NCBI GenBank assembly: GCA_023410645.1
Contig: JAEYPQ010000023.1
Span: forward strand, 62,001-126,000
Origin: Bacillota bacterium
GTDB taxonomy: Bacteria > Bacillota > Clostridia > TANB77 > CAG-465
Reading direction: 5' to 3'
Length of the DNA stretch: 64,000 bases
The translations under genes and the position numbers were made by a program. Positions 8,800 to 17,697 of the stretch are shown here, piece after piece (within the stretch, counting starts at the first letter, position 1; each line of letters opens with the position of its first letter). Below the pieces are notes generated by a model that worked only from the letters and a program-made list of their open reading frames with translations, was not told where the DNA came from and did no database searches.

Positions 8800-8900
8800 T
8801 GATAATTATTTAGTTAGTATTATTCTTTGTAACCAAAACGTAATAAAAACAACTTTAAAATGTAACGAAAACTTTGTCGAAAACTATTGAATATATTTTT

Positions 8901-8909
8901 TTGATATAA
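8901..8909 (+). promoter_or_regulatory. Extended -10 promoter of pyrG
   Basis: TGATATAAT is a TGn-extended -10; a weak TTGAAT lies about 12 nt upstream. No attenuator-like hairpin lies between it and the start codon. Confidence 0.6.
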
Positions 8910-8947
8910 TATAATAACCACATGTTAAAAATGAAAGGGTGGTATAT

Positions 8948-10555
8948 ATGAGCACAAAGTATATTTTTGTTACAGGTGGAGTTGTATCTGGACTTGGAAA
9001 AGGAATCACAGCTGCATCAATAGGTAGAATTCTAAAATCAAGAGGAATTAAAGTAACAATACAAAAATTTGATCCATACTTAAACATTGATCCTGGAACT
9101 ATGAATCCATGTCAACATGGTGAAGTTTTTGTTACTGACGATGGACTTGAATGTGATCTTGATCTTGGACACTATGAAAGATTTATTGATGAAAGTTTAA
9201 ATAGATACAGCAATATCACAACTGGAAGAATATACATGCAAGTTTTAAACAAAGAGAGAAAAGGTGAATATCTTGGAAAAACAATCCAAGTTATCCCTCA
9301 TATTACAAATGAAATTAAAGATACAGTGTACAAAGCAGGAGAAATATCTGATAGTGAAGTAGTAATTACAGAAATTGGCGGAACTGTTGGAGATATTGAA
9401 GGTCAACCTTTCTTAGAGGCAATAAGGCAAGTAAGAGCTGAAAAAGGATCTGAAAATGTAATGTTTGTACATGTTACCCTTATACCATATTTACCAAAAT
9501 CAGAAGAACTTAAGACGAAACCAACTCAACATAGTTGTAAGGAATTAATGTCAATTGGAATAATTCCTGATATTATAGTTGCAAGAACAAGCTACCCTTT
9601 AGATGAAGATATAAAAAGAAAAATATCACTATTTTGTAACATTGATTCAGAAAATGTTATAGAAAATTTAGATGCTGATTCAATATATGATGTACCTATT
9701 ATGTTTGAAAAGCAAAATATTGCAGATATAATTGCAAAAAAATTCAAACTAAAATATTCACAAAATGATTTATTAGAGTGGAATAAACTATGTAAAAAAA
9801 AGGAAAGTGTGGATAAAACAGTTGAAATTGCTTTAATAGGTAAATATGTATCTTTAAAAGATGCATACATATCTATATATGAATCCTTGAATCATGCTGG
9901 AAATATAAATGATGCGAAAGTAAATATTAGATGGATAGATTCAGAAAGATTAGAAAATGAAAAAGTTGAAGATGTATTAAAAGGCATTGACGGTATTATT
10001 GTTCCAGGTGGATTTGGAAATCGTGGAATCGAAGGAAAAATAAATGGAATAAAGTATGCTCGTGAAAATAATATACCAATGTTTGGTATATGTCTTGGAA
10101 TGCAACTTATGGTTATTGAATTTATGAGAAATGTTGTTGGACTTAAAGATGCAAATAGTCTAGAATTTGATGCAAATACAAAGAATCCTGTAATTAATTT
10201 AATGGAAACACAAGTAAATGTTGAGAATAAAGGTGGAACAATGAGACTTGGAAAATATCCTTGTACCCTTGATGTTAATACTAATGCATATACTGCATAT
10301 AACGAAAATCTAATATATGAAAGACATAGACATAGATTTGAATTTAACAATGATTATAGAGACATAGCTTTAAAAAATGGAATGGTAATTGCCGGTGTAT
10401 CACCAGATAGCAAATTAGTTGAAATTGTTGAACTAAAAAATCACATTTGGGCTTTAGGTTCACAGTTCCATCCAGAACTAAAATCAAGACCTAACAAACC
10501 ACATCCTTTATTTAGAGAATTTGTAAAAAAAGCAATAGAAAAAAAATATAATTAG
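8948..10555 (+). CDS. pyrG: CTP synthase
   Basis: The 535-residue enzyme makes CTP from UTP with ATP and glutamine, the last step of pyrimidine nucleotide synthesis. The synthetase domain starts with KYIFVTGGVVSGLGKG, the ATP-binding loop; the glutaminase domain carries the nucleophile C382 in GICLG and the partner HPE in QFHPELK. I chose ATG 8948, which follows AAAGGGTGG at 8933-8941, over the in-frame GTG 8939 that lies inside the RBS. Length and motifs are normal. It is a single-gene unit directly downstream of the IS200 element, with its own promoter. Confidence 0.97.
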   Translation: MSTKYIFVTGGVVSGLGKGITAASIGRILKSRGIKVTIQKFDPYLNIDPGTMNPCQHGEVFVTDDGLECDLDLGHYERFIDESLNRYSNITTGRIYMQVLNKERKGEYLGKTIQVIPHITNEIKDTVYKAGEISDSEVVITEIGGTVGDIEGQPFLEAIRQVRAEKGSENVMFVHVTLIPYLPKSEELKTKPTQHSCKELMSIGIIPDIIVARTSYPLDEDIKRKISLFCNIDSENVIENLDADSIYDVPIMFEKQNIADIIAKKFKLKYSQNDLLEWNKLCKKKESVDKTVEIALIGKYVSLKDAYISIYESLNHAGNINDAKVNIRWIDSERLENEKVEDVLKGIDGIIVPGGFGNRGIEGKINGIKYARENNIPMFGICLGMQLMVIEFMRNVVGLKDANSLEFDANTKNPVINLMETQVNVENKGGTMRLGKYPCTLDVNTNAYTAYNENLIYERHRHRFEFNNDYRDIALKNGMVIAGVSPDSKLVEIVELKNHIWALGSQFHPELKSRPNKPHPLFREFVKKAIEKKYN

Positions 10556-10576
10556 TAATAATATAAGATTTATAAA

Positions 10577-10612
10577 AAGATATGCCATCAATTTTTGATA
10601 GCATATCTTTTT
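10577..10612. terminator. Terminator between convergent genes
   Basis: AAAGATATGC pairs with GCATATCTTT with an inner ATCAA/TTGAT helix. It serves pyrG and overlaps the 3' end of the minus-strand gene at 10588. Confidence 0.8.
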
Positions 10613-10938
10613 AATATTTTCTGCATACGTAAATAATTATATCTTTGGAGTAGTACGCAATATACATTAAATACAATTATAAAAAACAAAATAACTTTAT
10701 TAAAATAATTTTTATCAGTTATAATAAAAATAACAGATACAACAAATCCAATAATATGGTTAAAAACATTAAACATTAATTTTTTAGAAAATGATTTTAG
10801 ACCAGAAATTGTCAGAGATTCAATATAATAATTACTACCTTTTAGAATATTTCTATCATGAAAAAATAATAAAATAATACTTATTAATATTTTTTTAAAT
10901 TTCTTAATGCCAATTATTTCATAAAACCGAATTTCCAT
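10588..10938 (-). CDS. CrtO-like acyltransferase family membrane protein
   Basis: The 116-residue protein has an N-terminal YEIIGIKKFKKIL segment, a middle FSKKLMFNVFNHIIGF helix, a second hydrophobic helix and a C-terminal LLQRYNYLRMQKIL motif. This order matches the small membrane family named after staphylococcal glycosyl-4,4'-diaponeurosporenoate acyltransferase (CrtO), where QRYNR is the conserved end. The canonical proteins are somewhat longer, and no carotenoid genes are visible here, so the substrate is unknown. ATG 10938 follows a GGAGG site. It could be an uncharacterised lipid-related family member. Confidence 0.6.
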   Translation of the reverse strand: MEIRFYEIIGIKKFKKILISIILLFFHDRNILKGSNYYIESLTISGLKSFSKKLMFNVFNHIIGFVVSVIFIITDKNYFNKVILFFIIVFNVYCVLLQRYNYLRMQKILKRYAIKN

Positions 10939-11085
10939 TTTTTATTTCCTCCATGTATTAATCATTTAATCAATATAATTAAAAAGTTTATAAATAAATT
11001 ATTAATTTAAATAGATAATATTAATATTCAAAATTATAACATATATTATTTAAGAAATCAACATTTATGTAAATACAAATATACA

Positions 11086-11123
11086 ATATGCTTATAATCA
11101 TAGCATATATTGTTTGATATAAT
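11086..11123 (+). promoter_or_regulatory. Promoter with inverted repeat before the ferritin-like gene
   Basis: ATATGCT (11086-11092) pairs with AGCATAT (11102-11108); an extended -10, TGATATAAT (11115-11123), follows. The inverted repeat sits over the -35 region and could be an operator. Confidence 0.5.
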
Positions 11124-11178
11124 ATTTTTTTTATAATTAAAAATATTACACATAATAATATTGGGAGTGTGATATTTT

Positions 11179-12417
11179 ATGAATCCGTTTGAACAAAAAC
11201 CAGTAGACATTGAAAATACAATTCAAAATTGGGAAGAATTATATCCTAAATCATATGATAAAGATGAAGTTAGTCCATATACTAAAACACGTATTATACT
11301 GATGAATGGTACAGAATATGAGCAAACTTTTTTTTATCATCAATTTTCAAGACATTGTAACAACAATGATTTACGTAGAGAAATAGCTCTTATAAGACGT
11401 ATAGAGCAGCAACAACAAAAGAAAATAGCAAATACAAAACCAATTAATGAGCCTATACTTGAAACAACAATAAGTTATGAACAATTAGCAGTAGACTTAA
11501 CTGCAAGGTTAGCACTAAGTGAGCCAGATCAAAATGTAAAAGGAGCATTAGATTTTGCATTACTTGAAGATTTTGATCATTTGTACCGTTATGCCGATTT
11601 ACTTGAAATGGAACATCATGTACATGCTGAAAAATTAGTTGGAAAGTATACTGAAATAATGCCAGGTAGACCAACGATTGCACATCATAGGCATCCATAT
11701 GATACAATAAGAAAATTTGTTGATTATAAAAATGCTGAATTAATAACTAAATTACATATTGGAATTATAACAGCTGCAGAACAACAAACTATGAATTATT
11801 ATATGAATGTTGGAAGTTTTTATACTTCAGATTTAGGTAGGAAGTTGTATCAGGAAATTGGACTTGTTGAAGAAGAACATGTAACACATTATGGAAGTCT
11901 AATGGATCCTAATGCTACATGGCTAGAAGGTGCACTTATGCATGAATATACAGAATGTTATTTGTATTATTCTTGCTTTCAAGATGAAACAGAAGCTAAT
12001 ATAAAGAAAATATGGGAACAACTTTTCGAACAAGAGATAGTACATCTACATAAGGTTGCTGATTTATTAAAAACATATGAAAATAAGGAGTGGCAACAAG
12101 TAATACCTGATGGAAAATTTCCTGAATTATTAACATTAGGTCCAAATATTGACTACGTAAGAAACATACTAAAAAACACTGTAAATCAAACTGATAATAA
12201 AGAAGAATACATAGAGGTATCTCAATTACCTAAAAACGCTGATTTCTTTAAATATCAACAAATTATTAATAGTGATATAAGCCAAGTTCCAAGTCATATT
12301 GTTATTGATGAGTATATTAATGAAAAATCAAAAGATTATAGGTTTGAAACAGAAGAAAATCCAATACCAGAACTAAGAGATAGAACTGTAGATAATACTA
12401 GTGTTGGGAGAGAATAG
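11179..12417 (+). CDS. Ferritin-like di-iron domain protein
   Basis: This 412-residue soluble protein has two helical pairs with the Glu/His spacing of ferritin-like proteins: LEDFDHLYRYADLLEMEHH in the first half, and EEEHVTHYGSLMDP plus LFEQEIVHLHKVADLL in the second. Such domains bind two iron atoms and act in oxidase, peroxidase or storage roles. The N-terminal ~100 residues carry an FFYHQFSRHC segment and a Gln-rich run; the C-terminus is acidic and probably loose. It has its own promoter and terminator. In an anaerobe an oxidative-stress role is plausible, but the exact reaction cannot be read from the sequence. Confidence 0.75.
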   Translation: MNPFEQKPVDIENTIQNWEELYPKSYDKDEVSPYTKTRIILMNGTEYEQTFFYHQFSRHCNNNDLRREIALIRRIEQQQQKKIANTKPINEPILETTISYEQLAVDLTARLALSEPDQNVKGALDFALLEDFDHLYRYADLLEMEHHVHAEKLVGKYTEIMPGRPTIAHHRHPYDTIRKFVDYKNAELITKLHIGIITAAEQQTMNYYMNVGSFYTSDLGRKLYQEIGLVEEEHVTHYGSLMDPNATWLEGALMHEYTECYLYYSCFQDETEANIKKIWEQLFEQEIVHLHKVADLLKTYENKEWQQVIPDGKFPELLTLGPNIDYVRNILKNTVNQTDNKEEYIEVSQLPKNADFFKYQQIINSDISQVPSHIVIDEYINEKSKDYRFETEENPIPELRDRTVDNTSVGRE

Positions 12418-12435
12418 AATATTAAAATTAATTTG

Positions 12436-12480
12436 AAAAGTCTAAAGTATATTAAATATATGTACTTTAGGCTTTTAATT
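12436..12480 (+). terminator. Terminator after the ferritin-like gene
   Basis: AAAAGTCTAAAGTA pairs with TACTTTAGGCTTTT (one G-U pair); the T run is part of the stem. Confidence 0.65.
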
Positions 12481-12570
12481 AATGTCTTATTGACAAATTC
12501 CAAGAATAAGTATATAATTCATCTAATTATAAATAGTTTATCTTATAAACCTATAATTAGGAGGATGAGT

Positions 12571-13038
12571 ATGAAAAGAATTAGAATTAAAAAGGAAAAC
12601 ATTTTTTTTATAATTTATTTTATTATATTTATAATTGCAGGTTCAATTTACTCAGTAAGTTGCGGAAAACCAGATGTAAAAATAAAAGAGGAAGAAGCTT
12701 TAAACAACAAACAATTAGCAGTTGATATAATGAACCTTATTGAAAAATATAATTTACCTGAAGATAGTTACTTACGGGTAGGCAAGGATTATGTTTCAAT
12801 ACTTTCACAAAATCCTAAAAAAGAAAAAATGACTATAAATTTTGAATCATTAAATGTGACAGTAGATATTAAAGAAAATATGAATATAATATTTTTAGTT
12901 ATTGGAGGAGCTTCATTTGGAGCAATAATAGGCTTTTGTACATTAGTATTAGGTCTTATAATTATTGTTATAATTATGTTTTGTATTGATATGCTAAAGG
13001 ATTTTTTTAACAAGAAATTAAAGAAAATAAAAAAATAA
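12571..13038 (+). CDS. Small membrane protein, 155 aa, unknown
   Basis: I do not recognise this family. A hydrophobic N-terminal segment ends at YSVSCG, which resembles a weak lipobox, so the protein may be a lipoprotein or simply anchored. A ~70-residue extracytoplasmic segment with DSYLRVGKDYVSILS follows, then a strong second membrane helix rich in Ile/Gly, and a Lys-rich cytoplasmic tail. ATG 12571 was chosen because TTAGGAGG ends 6 nt before it; frames opening further upstream (12433) overlap the preceding terminator. A terminator follows directly, so the gene stands alone. Confidence 0.75.
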   Translation: MKRIRIKKENIFFIIYFIIFIIAGSIYSVSCGKPDVKIKEEEALNNKQLAVDIMNLIEKYNLPEDSYLRVGKDYVSILSQNPKKEKMTINFESLNVTVDIKENMNIIFLVIGGASFGAIIGFCTLVLGLIIIVIIMFCIDMLKDFFNKKLKKIKK

Positions 13039-13040
13039 GT

Positions 13041-13075
13041 AAATAAAACCAGGGTTACCTGGTTTTATTTATTTT
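13041..13075. terminator. Terminator between convergent genes
   Basis: AAATAAAACCAGG pairs perfectly with CCTGGTTTTATTT around GTTA. Confidence 0.9.
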
Positions 13076-13091
13076 AAACATTTTATAATAC

Positions 13092-14222
13092 TTATGGTTT
13101 TAAGACAACTTTTATACAATTATCCTTTTTCTCATCAAAAATTTCATATGCATATTTTCCTTTATCAAGTGATATTTTATGAGTTATTATATCAGTTGGA
13201 TCTATGGTACCATTTTGTATTAATTTAAGTATTGGCTTAATGTATGAATGTGCAGGACATTGCCCCATTTTTAATGTTATATTTCTTCCAAAAAATTCAC
13301 CAAGAGGAAATCCATTGTATTTAGCTCCATATACACCTATCATAGATACAGTGCCACCTTTTCTAACGGCATGACTTGCAATTTCTATTGCTGACTTTGA
13401 ACCACCCTGAATTTTTAATGCTGTTTCAACAATTTCTATTGGTGACATTTTTCCATCCATTCCAACGCAGTCTATTACTACATCCGCGCCTCCATGGGTA
13501 ATTTCTTTAATATAATCTCCAGTATCATCGTGATTATTTAAATTTACAATTTCTACATCATTATGTATTTTTGCATGATTTAATCTATAATCTACACAAT
13601 CCACAGCTATAATTCTTTTTGCACCCTTCAAAATTGCAAATTTAATAGCTAAAAGTCCGACTGGTCCACATCCAAGTACTACAACAGTATCATCCTTTTT
13701 TACTCCACCATTTTCAATTCCCCAATATGCAGTTGGCAGGATATCTGTTAAAAATAATACTTGCTCATCTTCTAATTCATTTGGAACAATTACTGGTCCA
13801 ACATTTGCATAAGGTACTCGTATATATTCTGCTTGACCGCCATTATATCCACCAAACATATCTCCATAACCAAATAGTCCACCAGATTCACCATTTGGAT
13901 TTGAATTATCGCACTGACACCATAAATCATGCTCACAGTACCAACAATGACCACATGCAACTGGAAATGGAATTATTACTCTATCACCTTTTTTTAGTTT
14001 ATGAACATCCTTTCCACTTTCTTCTACTATTCCCATTGCTTCATGTCCAATAACAAAATCTTTTCTTATCTCAGGTATCATACCATGAATAAGATGTAAA
14101 TCAGAACCACAAATTGATGTTGATGTTATTTTTACAATTATATCATCACTATTTTTTATTATTGGATCTGACACATCTTTTACATTTACATTTTTTATTC
14201 CTTCATATACAATTGCTTTCAT
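13092..14222 (-). CDS. Zinc-dependent alcohol/formaldehyde dehydrogenase
   Basis: The 376-residue enzyme is a medium-chain dehydrogenase. The catalytic zinc site is in STSICGSDLHLIHG and GHEAMG; the structural zinc loop is CGHCWYCEHDLWCQC; the NAD(P) fold has VVLGCGPVGLLAIK. The pattern, including the long GGLFGYGDMFGGYNGGQAEYI loop, is closest to the glutathione-independent formaldehyde dehydrogenase group. It probably oxidises or reduces a small alcohol or aldehyde. The start is the ATG at 14222, 6 nt after GGAGGT; a TTG four codons upstream lies before the RBS and is unlikely. Single-gene unit, convergent with the gene at 12571. Confidence 0.88.
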   Translation of the reverse strand: MKAIVYEGIKNVNVKDVSDPIIKNSDDIIVKITSTSICGSDLHLIHGMIPEIRKDFVIGHEAMGIVEESGKDVHKLKKGDRVIIPFPVACGHCWYCEHDLWCQCDNSNPNGESGGLFGYGDMFGGYNGGQAEYIRVPYANVGPVIVPNELEDEQVLFLTDILPTAYWGIENGGVKKDDTVVVLGCGPVGLLAIKFAILKGAKRIIAVDCVDYRLNHAKIHNDVEIVNLNNHDDTGDYIKEITHGGADVVIDCVGMDGKMSPIEIVETALKIQGGSKSAIEIASHAVRKGGTVSMIGVYGAKYNGFPLGEFFGRNITLKMGQCPAHSYIKPILKLIQNGTIDPTDIITHKISLDKGKYAYEIFDEKKDNCIKVVLKP

Positions 14223-14369
14223 TTTTACCTCCAAATTATATATATAGTATCTGCATTATATGTAAATATATAATAAATATTAAGGTTCATAATAGCACTC
14301 AATAAAATTAAAGCTATTTACATATATAATGTTACATGATATAATATTTTAAATTAAGGAGTGATTTTT

Positions 14370-15008
14370 TTGTTTAATATTTTTAGTAGAGAAGGGTTAA
14401 TAACTTTTTTATATACACTTCCGGCTTTACTTATATCTCTTGCAATACATGAGTTCGCACATGCATTTGTTGCATATAAACTAGGAGATAGAAGTCAAAA
14501 AGCAATGGGAAGACTTACATTACATCCATTTGCACACATAGATTGGATGGGATTTTTATGCATTGCACTAATTGGATTTGGTTGGGGAAAACCAGTAATG
14601 GTTGATGATAGAAATTTTAAAAATAGATCAAGAGATAATATGCTTGTAGCACTTGCAGGACCAATGTCTAATTTATTACTTGCTATATTATTTACAGCAA
14701 TATTTAAAATATTAATTATAACTGGAGTAGCAGACTCTTTTAATATAACATTTATTAGGATGTTTTATTATGCAATAGCATTTAACGTAGTATTTGCAGT
14801 ATTTAATATGTTGCCAATACCGCCATTTGATGGGTCTAAGGTATTATTTTTCTTTTTACCAAATAGATATAAAGATGTAATGTATACATTAGAAAAATAT
14901 TCATTTTATATAATACTAATTTTTGTATTTACTAACTTAGATTCATTAATAATATCTCCAATAATAAACTTTATTTTAAATATAATAGATAAAATAATTT
15001 TTATGTAA
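14370..15008 (+). CDS. Site-2 protease family (M50) membrane metalloprotease
   Basis: The 212-residue protein has five or six membrane helices with the zinc motif HEFAH in LAIHEFAHAFVAYKLGD and the second active-site motif NMLPIPPFDGSKVLF. The family cuts membrane-embedded substrates; this short, PDZ-less group resembles the SpoIVFB/YwhC-like set. The start is probably TTG 14370, 8 nt after TAAGGAG (14355-14361); a GTG at 14361 lies in the RBS. It is followed closely by tsaD and a phosphoesterase, likely one transcript. The substrate cannot be inferred. Confidence 0.9.
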   Translation: MFNIFSREGLITFLYTLPALLISLAIHEFAHAFVAYKLGDRSQKAMGRLTLHPFAHIDWMGFLCIALIGFGWGKPVMVDDRNFKNRSRDNMLVALAGPMSNLLLAILFTAIFKILIITGVADSFNITFIRMFYYAIAFNVVFAVFNMLPIPPFDGSKVLFFFLPNRYKDVMYTLEKYSFYIILIFVFTNLDSLIISPIINFILNIIDKIIFM

Positions 15009-15030
15009 AAAATAATGAAAGGCAAAAGAA

Positions 15031-16032
15031 ATGATAGGATTAAGTATAGAAAGTAGTTGTGATGAGACAGCAGTTGCAATATTAAAAGATGGAAGAGAGG
15101 TTCTTTCAAATATTGTTTCAACTCAAATAGATATTCATAAAAAATTTGGTGGTGTAGTACCAGAGATTGCATCACGTGAACATATATCACATATAAGTTA
15201 TGTTGTTGAAGAGGCATTAAATCAGGCTCGCTTAAGTTTTAAAGATATAGAATACATTGGTGTAACATATGGACCAGGTCTTGTTGGTGCATTACTTGTT
15301 GGGGTATCTTATGCTAAATCGCTTGCATATGCACTTGATATACCAATTGTTCCAACTCATCATATAGCTGGTCATATAGCAGCAAATTATATTTCACATT
15401 TTGATTTGAAACCACCATTTATGGCTTTAGTAGTTTCTGGTGGACATTCACATTTAATACATGTAAAAGATTATACAGATTTTGAAATTGTTGGCAAAAC
15501 AAGAGACGATGCAGTAGGTGAAGCTTTTGATAAGGTTGCAAGAACTCTAGGTCTAGGATATCCTGGTGGACCGGAAGTAAGCAAAATGGCTCAAAATGGC
15601 AATTTTACTTATAAATTGCCTAAAACAAGATTTGAAAATTATGATTTTAGTTTTAGTGGAATTAAAACAGCTGTAATTAACATAGCACATAAAGAAGGAG
15701 AAAAATTAAATATAGCTGACATGTGTAAAAGTTTTGAAGAGACTGTTTGTGAAGAATTAATAGAAAATACAAAAAGAGCAATGCTTGATTTAAATATAAA
15801 AGAAGTTGTACTTGCAGGTGGTGTATCTGCAAATACATGTCTTAGAGAAAAATTAAAAGAAATGTCTGATGAAAATGGATTTAAGTCATATTTACCAGAA
15901 TTAAAATATTGCACAGATAATGCTGCAATGATTGGTAGTGCTGCATATTATAATTATATTTCTGGAAAATACTTTGATATTAAAGATAAACTTGATTTAA
16001 ATGCAATTGCAAATTTAGAGATTGGAAAGTAG
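15031..16032 (+). CDS. tsaD: tRNA threonylcarbamoyladenosine synthase subunit TsaD
   Basis: This is the 333-residue ASKHA-fold protein that transfers the threonylcarbamoyl group to A37 of ANN-decoding tRNAs. It has the N-terminal GLSIESSCDETA motif, the iron/zinc-binding HHIAGH (H111, H115), VSGGHSHL, and the GGVSAN nucleotide motif near residue 270. Length and motifs are canonical. TsaB, TsaE and TsaC are not in the window. ATG 15031 follows GAAAGGC. It is 22 nt after the M50 protease and 7 nt before the phosphoesterase. Confidence 0.97.
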   Translation: MIGLSIESSCDETAVAILKDGREVLSNIVSTQIDIHKKFGGVVPEIASREHISHISYVVEEALNQARLSFKDIEYIGVTYGPGLVGALLVGVSYAKSLAYALDIPIVPTHHIAGHIAANYISHFDLKPPFMALVVSGGHSHLIHVKDYTDFEIVGKTRDDAVGEAFDKVARTLGLGYPGGPEVSKMAQNGNFTYKLPKTRFENYDFSFSGIKTAVINIAHKEGEKLNIADMCKSFEETVCEELIENTKRAMLDLNIKEVVLAGGVSANTCLREKLKEMSDENGFKSYLPELKYCTDNAAMIGSAAYYNYISGKYFDIKDKLDLNAIANLEIGK

Positions 16033-16039
16033 GTAATAT

Positions 16040-16744
16040 ATGGCAGTTTATGCAATATCTGATTTACATTTTTCTTTTGGTGTTGATAAACCAATGAATG
16101 TCTTTGGAAAAGTATGGGATAATTATGAAGAAAGAATAAGAGAAAACTGGATTAATACTGTAAGTAATGAGGATGTTGTTGTAATTCCAGGAGATATTTC
16201 ATGGGGGATTAACTTTTCTGAGGCTTTACCTGATTTTAAATTTATAAATGATTTACCTGGTAAAAAAATAATACTTAGAGGAAACCATGATTATTATTTT
16301 GCTACAAAAACAAAACTTGAGAAATTTTTTAAAGATAATGATTTAACATCAATAACAGTACTTCATAATAATGCTATTGAGATTGAAAAATATATTTTAT
16401 GTGGTACTAGAGGTTGGGGAAATACAGAGGGAAATAGTAAAGAATTAGATGAAAAAATAATAAAAAGGGAAGAGGGAAGACTAAGAATATCGCTTGAAGA
16501 AGGTAAGAAGATACAAGATCAATTAAGAGAAAAAGGTATTGATAAAGATTTTTTAGTTGCACTTCATTATCCACCATTTATAGGTAATTTTCAAAAAATA
16601 ATGCAAGAATATAACGTTAAAAAATGTATATATGGTCATCTACATGGTTATGGAAAATTTATGATAAAAGAAGGATTTATTAAAGACATAGAGTATGTAA
16701 TGGTTTCTTGTGACCATACAGATTTTAAATTAATTAAATTATAA
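16040..16744 (+). CDS. Calcineurin-like metallophosphoesterase
   Basis: The 234-residue protein shows the two-metal phosphoesterase motifs in order: ISDLHF (D8, H10), PGDISWG, RGNHDYY, ALHYPP and YGHLHGYG. It is a soluble hydrolase of phosphate esters; family members include nucleotidases and phosphodiesterases, and no sequence feature fixes the substrate. It starts 7 nt after tsaD, so the two are co-transcribed. A terminator shared with the opposing gene follows. Confidence 0.9.
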   Translation: MAVYAISDLHFSFGVDKPMNVFGKVWDNYEERIRENWINTVSNEDVVVIPGDISWGINFSEALPDFKFINDLPGKKIILRGNHDYYFATKTKLEKFFKDNDLTSITVLHNNAIEIEKYILCGTRGWGNTEGNSKELDEKIIKREEGRLRISLEEGKKIQDQLREKGIDKDFLVALHYPPFIGNFQKIMQEYNVKKCIYGHLHGYGKFMIKEGFIKDIEYVMVSCDHTDFKLIKL

Positions 16745-16749
16745 TAAAC

Positions 16750-16780
16750 AAGACATGGAAATAAAAATCCATGTCTTTTA
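16750..16780. terminator. Terminator between convergent genes
   Basis: AAGACATGGA pairs with TCCATGTCTT; short T-rich tails lie on both sides. Confidence 0.8.
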
Positions 16781-17491
16781 ATGTTTAATATCATTTATTT
16801 TATCAACATATTCAATTCCTTTTGAAGCATATAGCTTTTTTGAACTGTCTACACAAGCAAAAAATACATCATTTATATTTGTTATACCTTGAATTTTTAA
16901 TTCATTAGTTAGCCAATTCATATCAAGATTTAAAGTATTTAATACATTTTCATAAACTTTTCCTTCAATTATTACTGAAAGTGGTAATCCTTTTTCTATA
17001 CCAGCTATGTTCATATCGTTTTTAGTTATACTATCATATTGTGATTTCTTTAAAACACTTAAGTTACCAGTAGATTCTATTATTGCAAAATCCACTTCTT
17101 CTAAGTAAAATATTCCCTTTTCTCTTAGTAAAGTAAGTACAATATCAATACTATATCTAATTTTCTTTAAATTTGATTTTACAAACTCACCATTTTGAAT
17201 AATCACCACAGGCTCAAATGTGAGTATTTTACCAATTTTTCTATTTTTTATTACTACAACACTGTGTATAAATTGCAATAATAATATTAAAACTACAGCA
17301 AAAGCAACAGGTAAGTGTGGAATATTAGGTTCTGCGATATCTGCACCAACAACTGAGCCAAGTGTCATAATTACCAAAAAGTCAAATACTGGTAATTCAC
17401 CAATGTGTCTTCTACCAGTGAGTAAAGTACCGATTAAAAATAATATCATTATGCTAATAATTCTAAAAGACAAAATTAAATATTCATTCAT
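16778..17491 (-). CDS. DUF421 (YetF-like) membrane protein
   Basis: The 237-residue protein has three N-terminal membrane helices with GRRHIGELPVFDFLVIMTLGS, the conserved DUF421 core, followed by a cytoplasmic domain containing KILTFEPVVIIQNGEFV and LTLLREKGIFYLEEVDFAI. The gene family is found in spore formers and others; its biochemical role is not established. The ATG at 17491 follows a weak AGAGGT site. It stands alone, opposite to the phosphoesterase. Confidence 0.9.
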   Translation of the reverse strand: MNEYLILSFRIISIMILFLIGTLLTGRRHIGELPVFDFLVIMTLGSVVGADIAEPNIPHLPVAFAVVLILLLQFIHSVVVIKNRKIGKILTFEPVVIIQNGEFVKSNLKKIRYSIDIVLTLLREKGIFYLEEVDFAIIESTGNLSVLKKSQYDSITKNDMNIAGIEKGLPLSVIIEGKVYENVLNTLNLDMNWLTNELKIQGITNINDVFFACVDSSKKLYASKGIEYVDKINDIKH

Positions 17492-17638
17492 ATATAAATA
17501 CCTCTATATTTTTATTTTGTGCTTTTAATTTAAAATTAATAAAATAAAAATGTATTATAAAAAATAAGAAGATATTTGGTAAATAATTTATATTATTAAC
17601 ATAAAATACTAGTATTAAATAAATTTACAAAATAAGTA

Positions 17639-17667
17639 TTGAAAAGGATTTTACAATATGTTATAAT
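17639..17667 (+). promoter_or_regulatory. Promoter of tRNA-Trp
   Basis: TTGAAA (17639-17644), 17-nt spacer, TATAAT (17662-17667), 30 nt before the tRNA. Confidence 0.85.
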
Positions 17668-17697
17668 ATTTCTTGTAGTTTCACTACAATTACATAT

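Larger units (their letters stand above)
7947..8872 (+). mobile_element. IS200/IS605-type element with tnpA only
   Basis: The element contains a Y1 transposase gene but no tnpB. A perfect subterminal hairpin marks the left end (7956-7964 pairs with 7970-7978, AACCCTAGG arms), and a GCCGG-TTATA-CCGGC hairpin (8785-8799) lies near the right end. The 12-mer TGTAACGAAAAC occurs at 7947-7958 and again at 8861-8872, with a near copy at 8828-8839, so the exact ends are uncertain by tens of bases. Family members move as single-stranded circles and make no target duplication. Confidence 0.8.

Noticed and set aside
8590..8800. A group I intron (IStron) in the IS200 element
   Set aside because: No convincing P-Q-R-S core could be found; the helices do not match the group I layout.
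8873..8947. A pyrG attenuator or G-run reiterative initiation signal
   Set aside because: No hairpin-terminator or run of initial G's is present between promoter and start.
12433..12570. An N-terminal extension of the membrane protein gene at 12571
   Set aside because: It overlaps the terminator of the upstream gene, and the real RBS lies just before ATG 12571.
13727..14305. Leu/His-rich plus-strand frames opposite the alcohol dehydrogenase
   Set aside because: They are antisense shadows of a well-supported gene.
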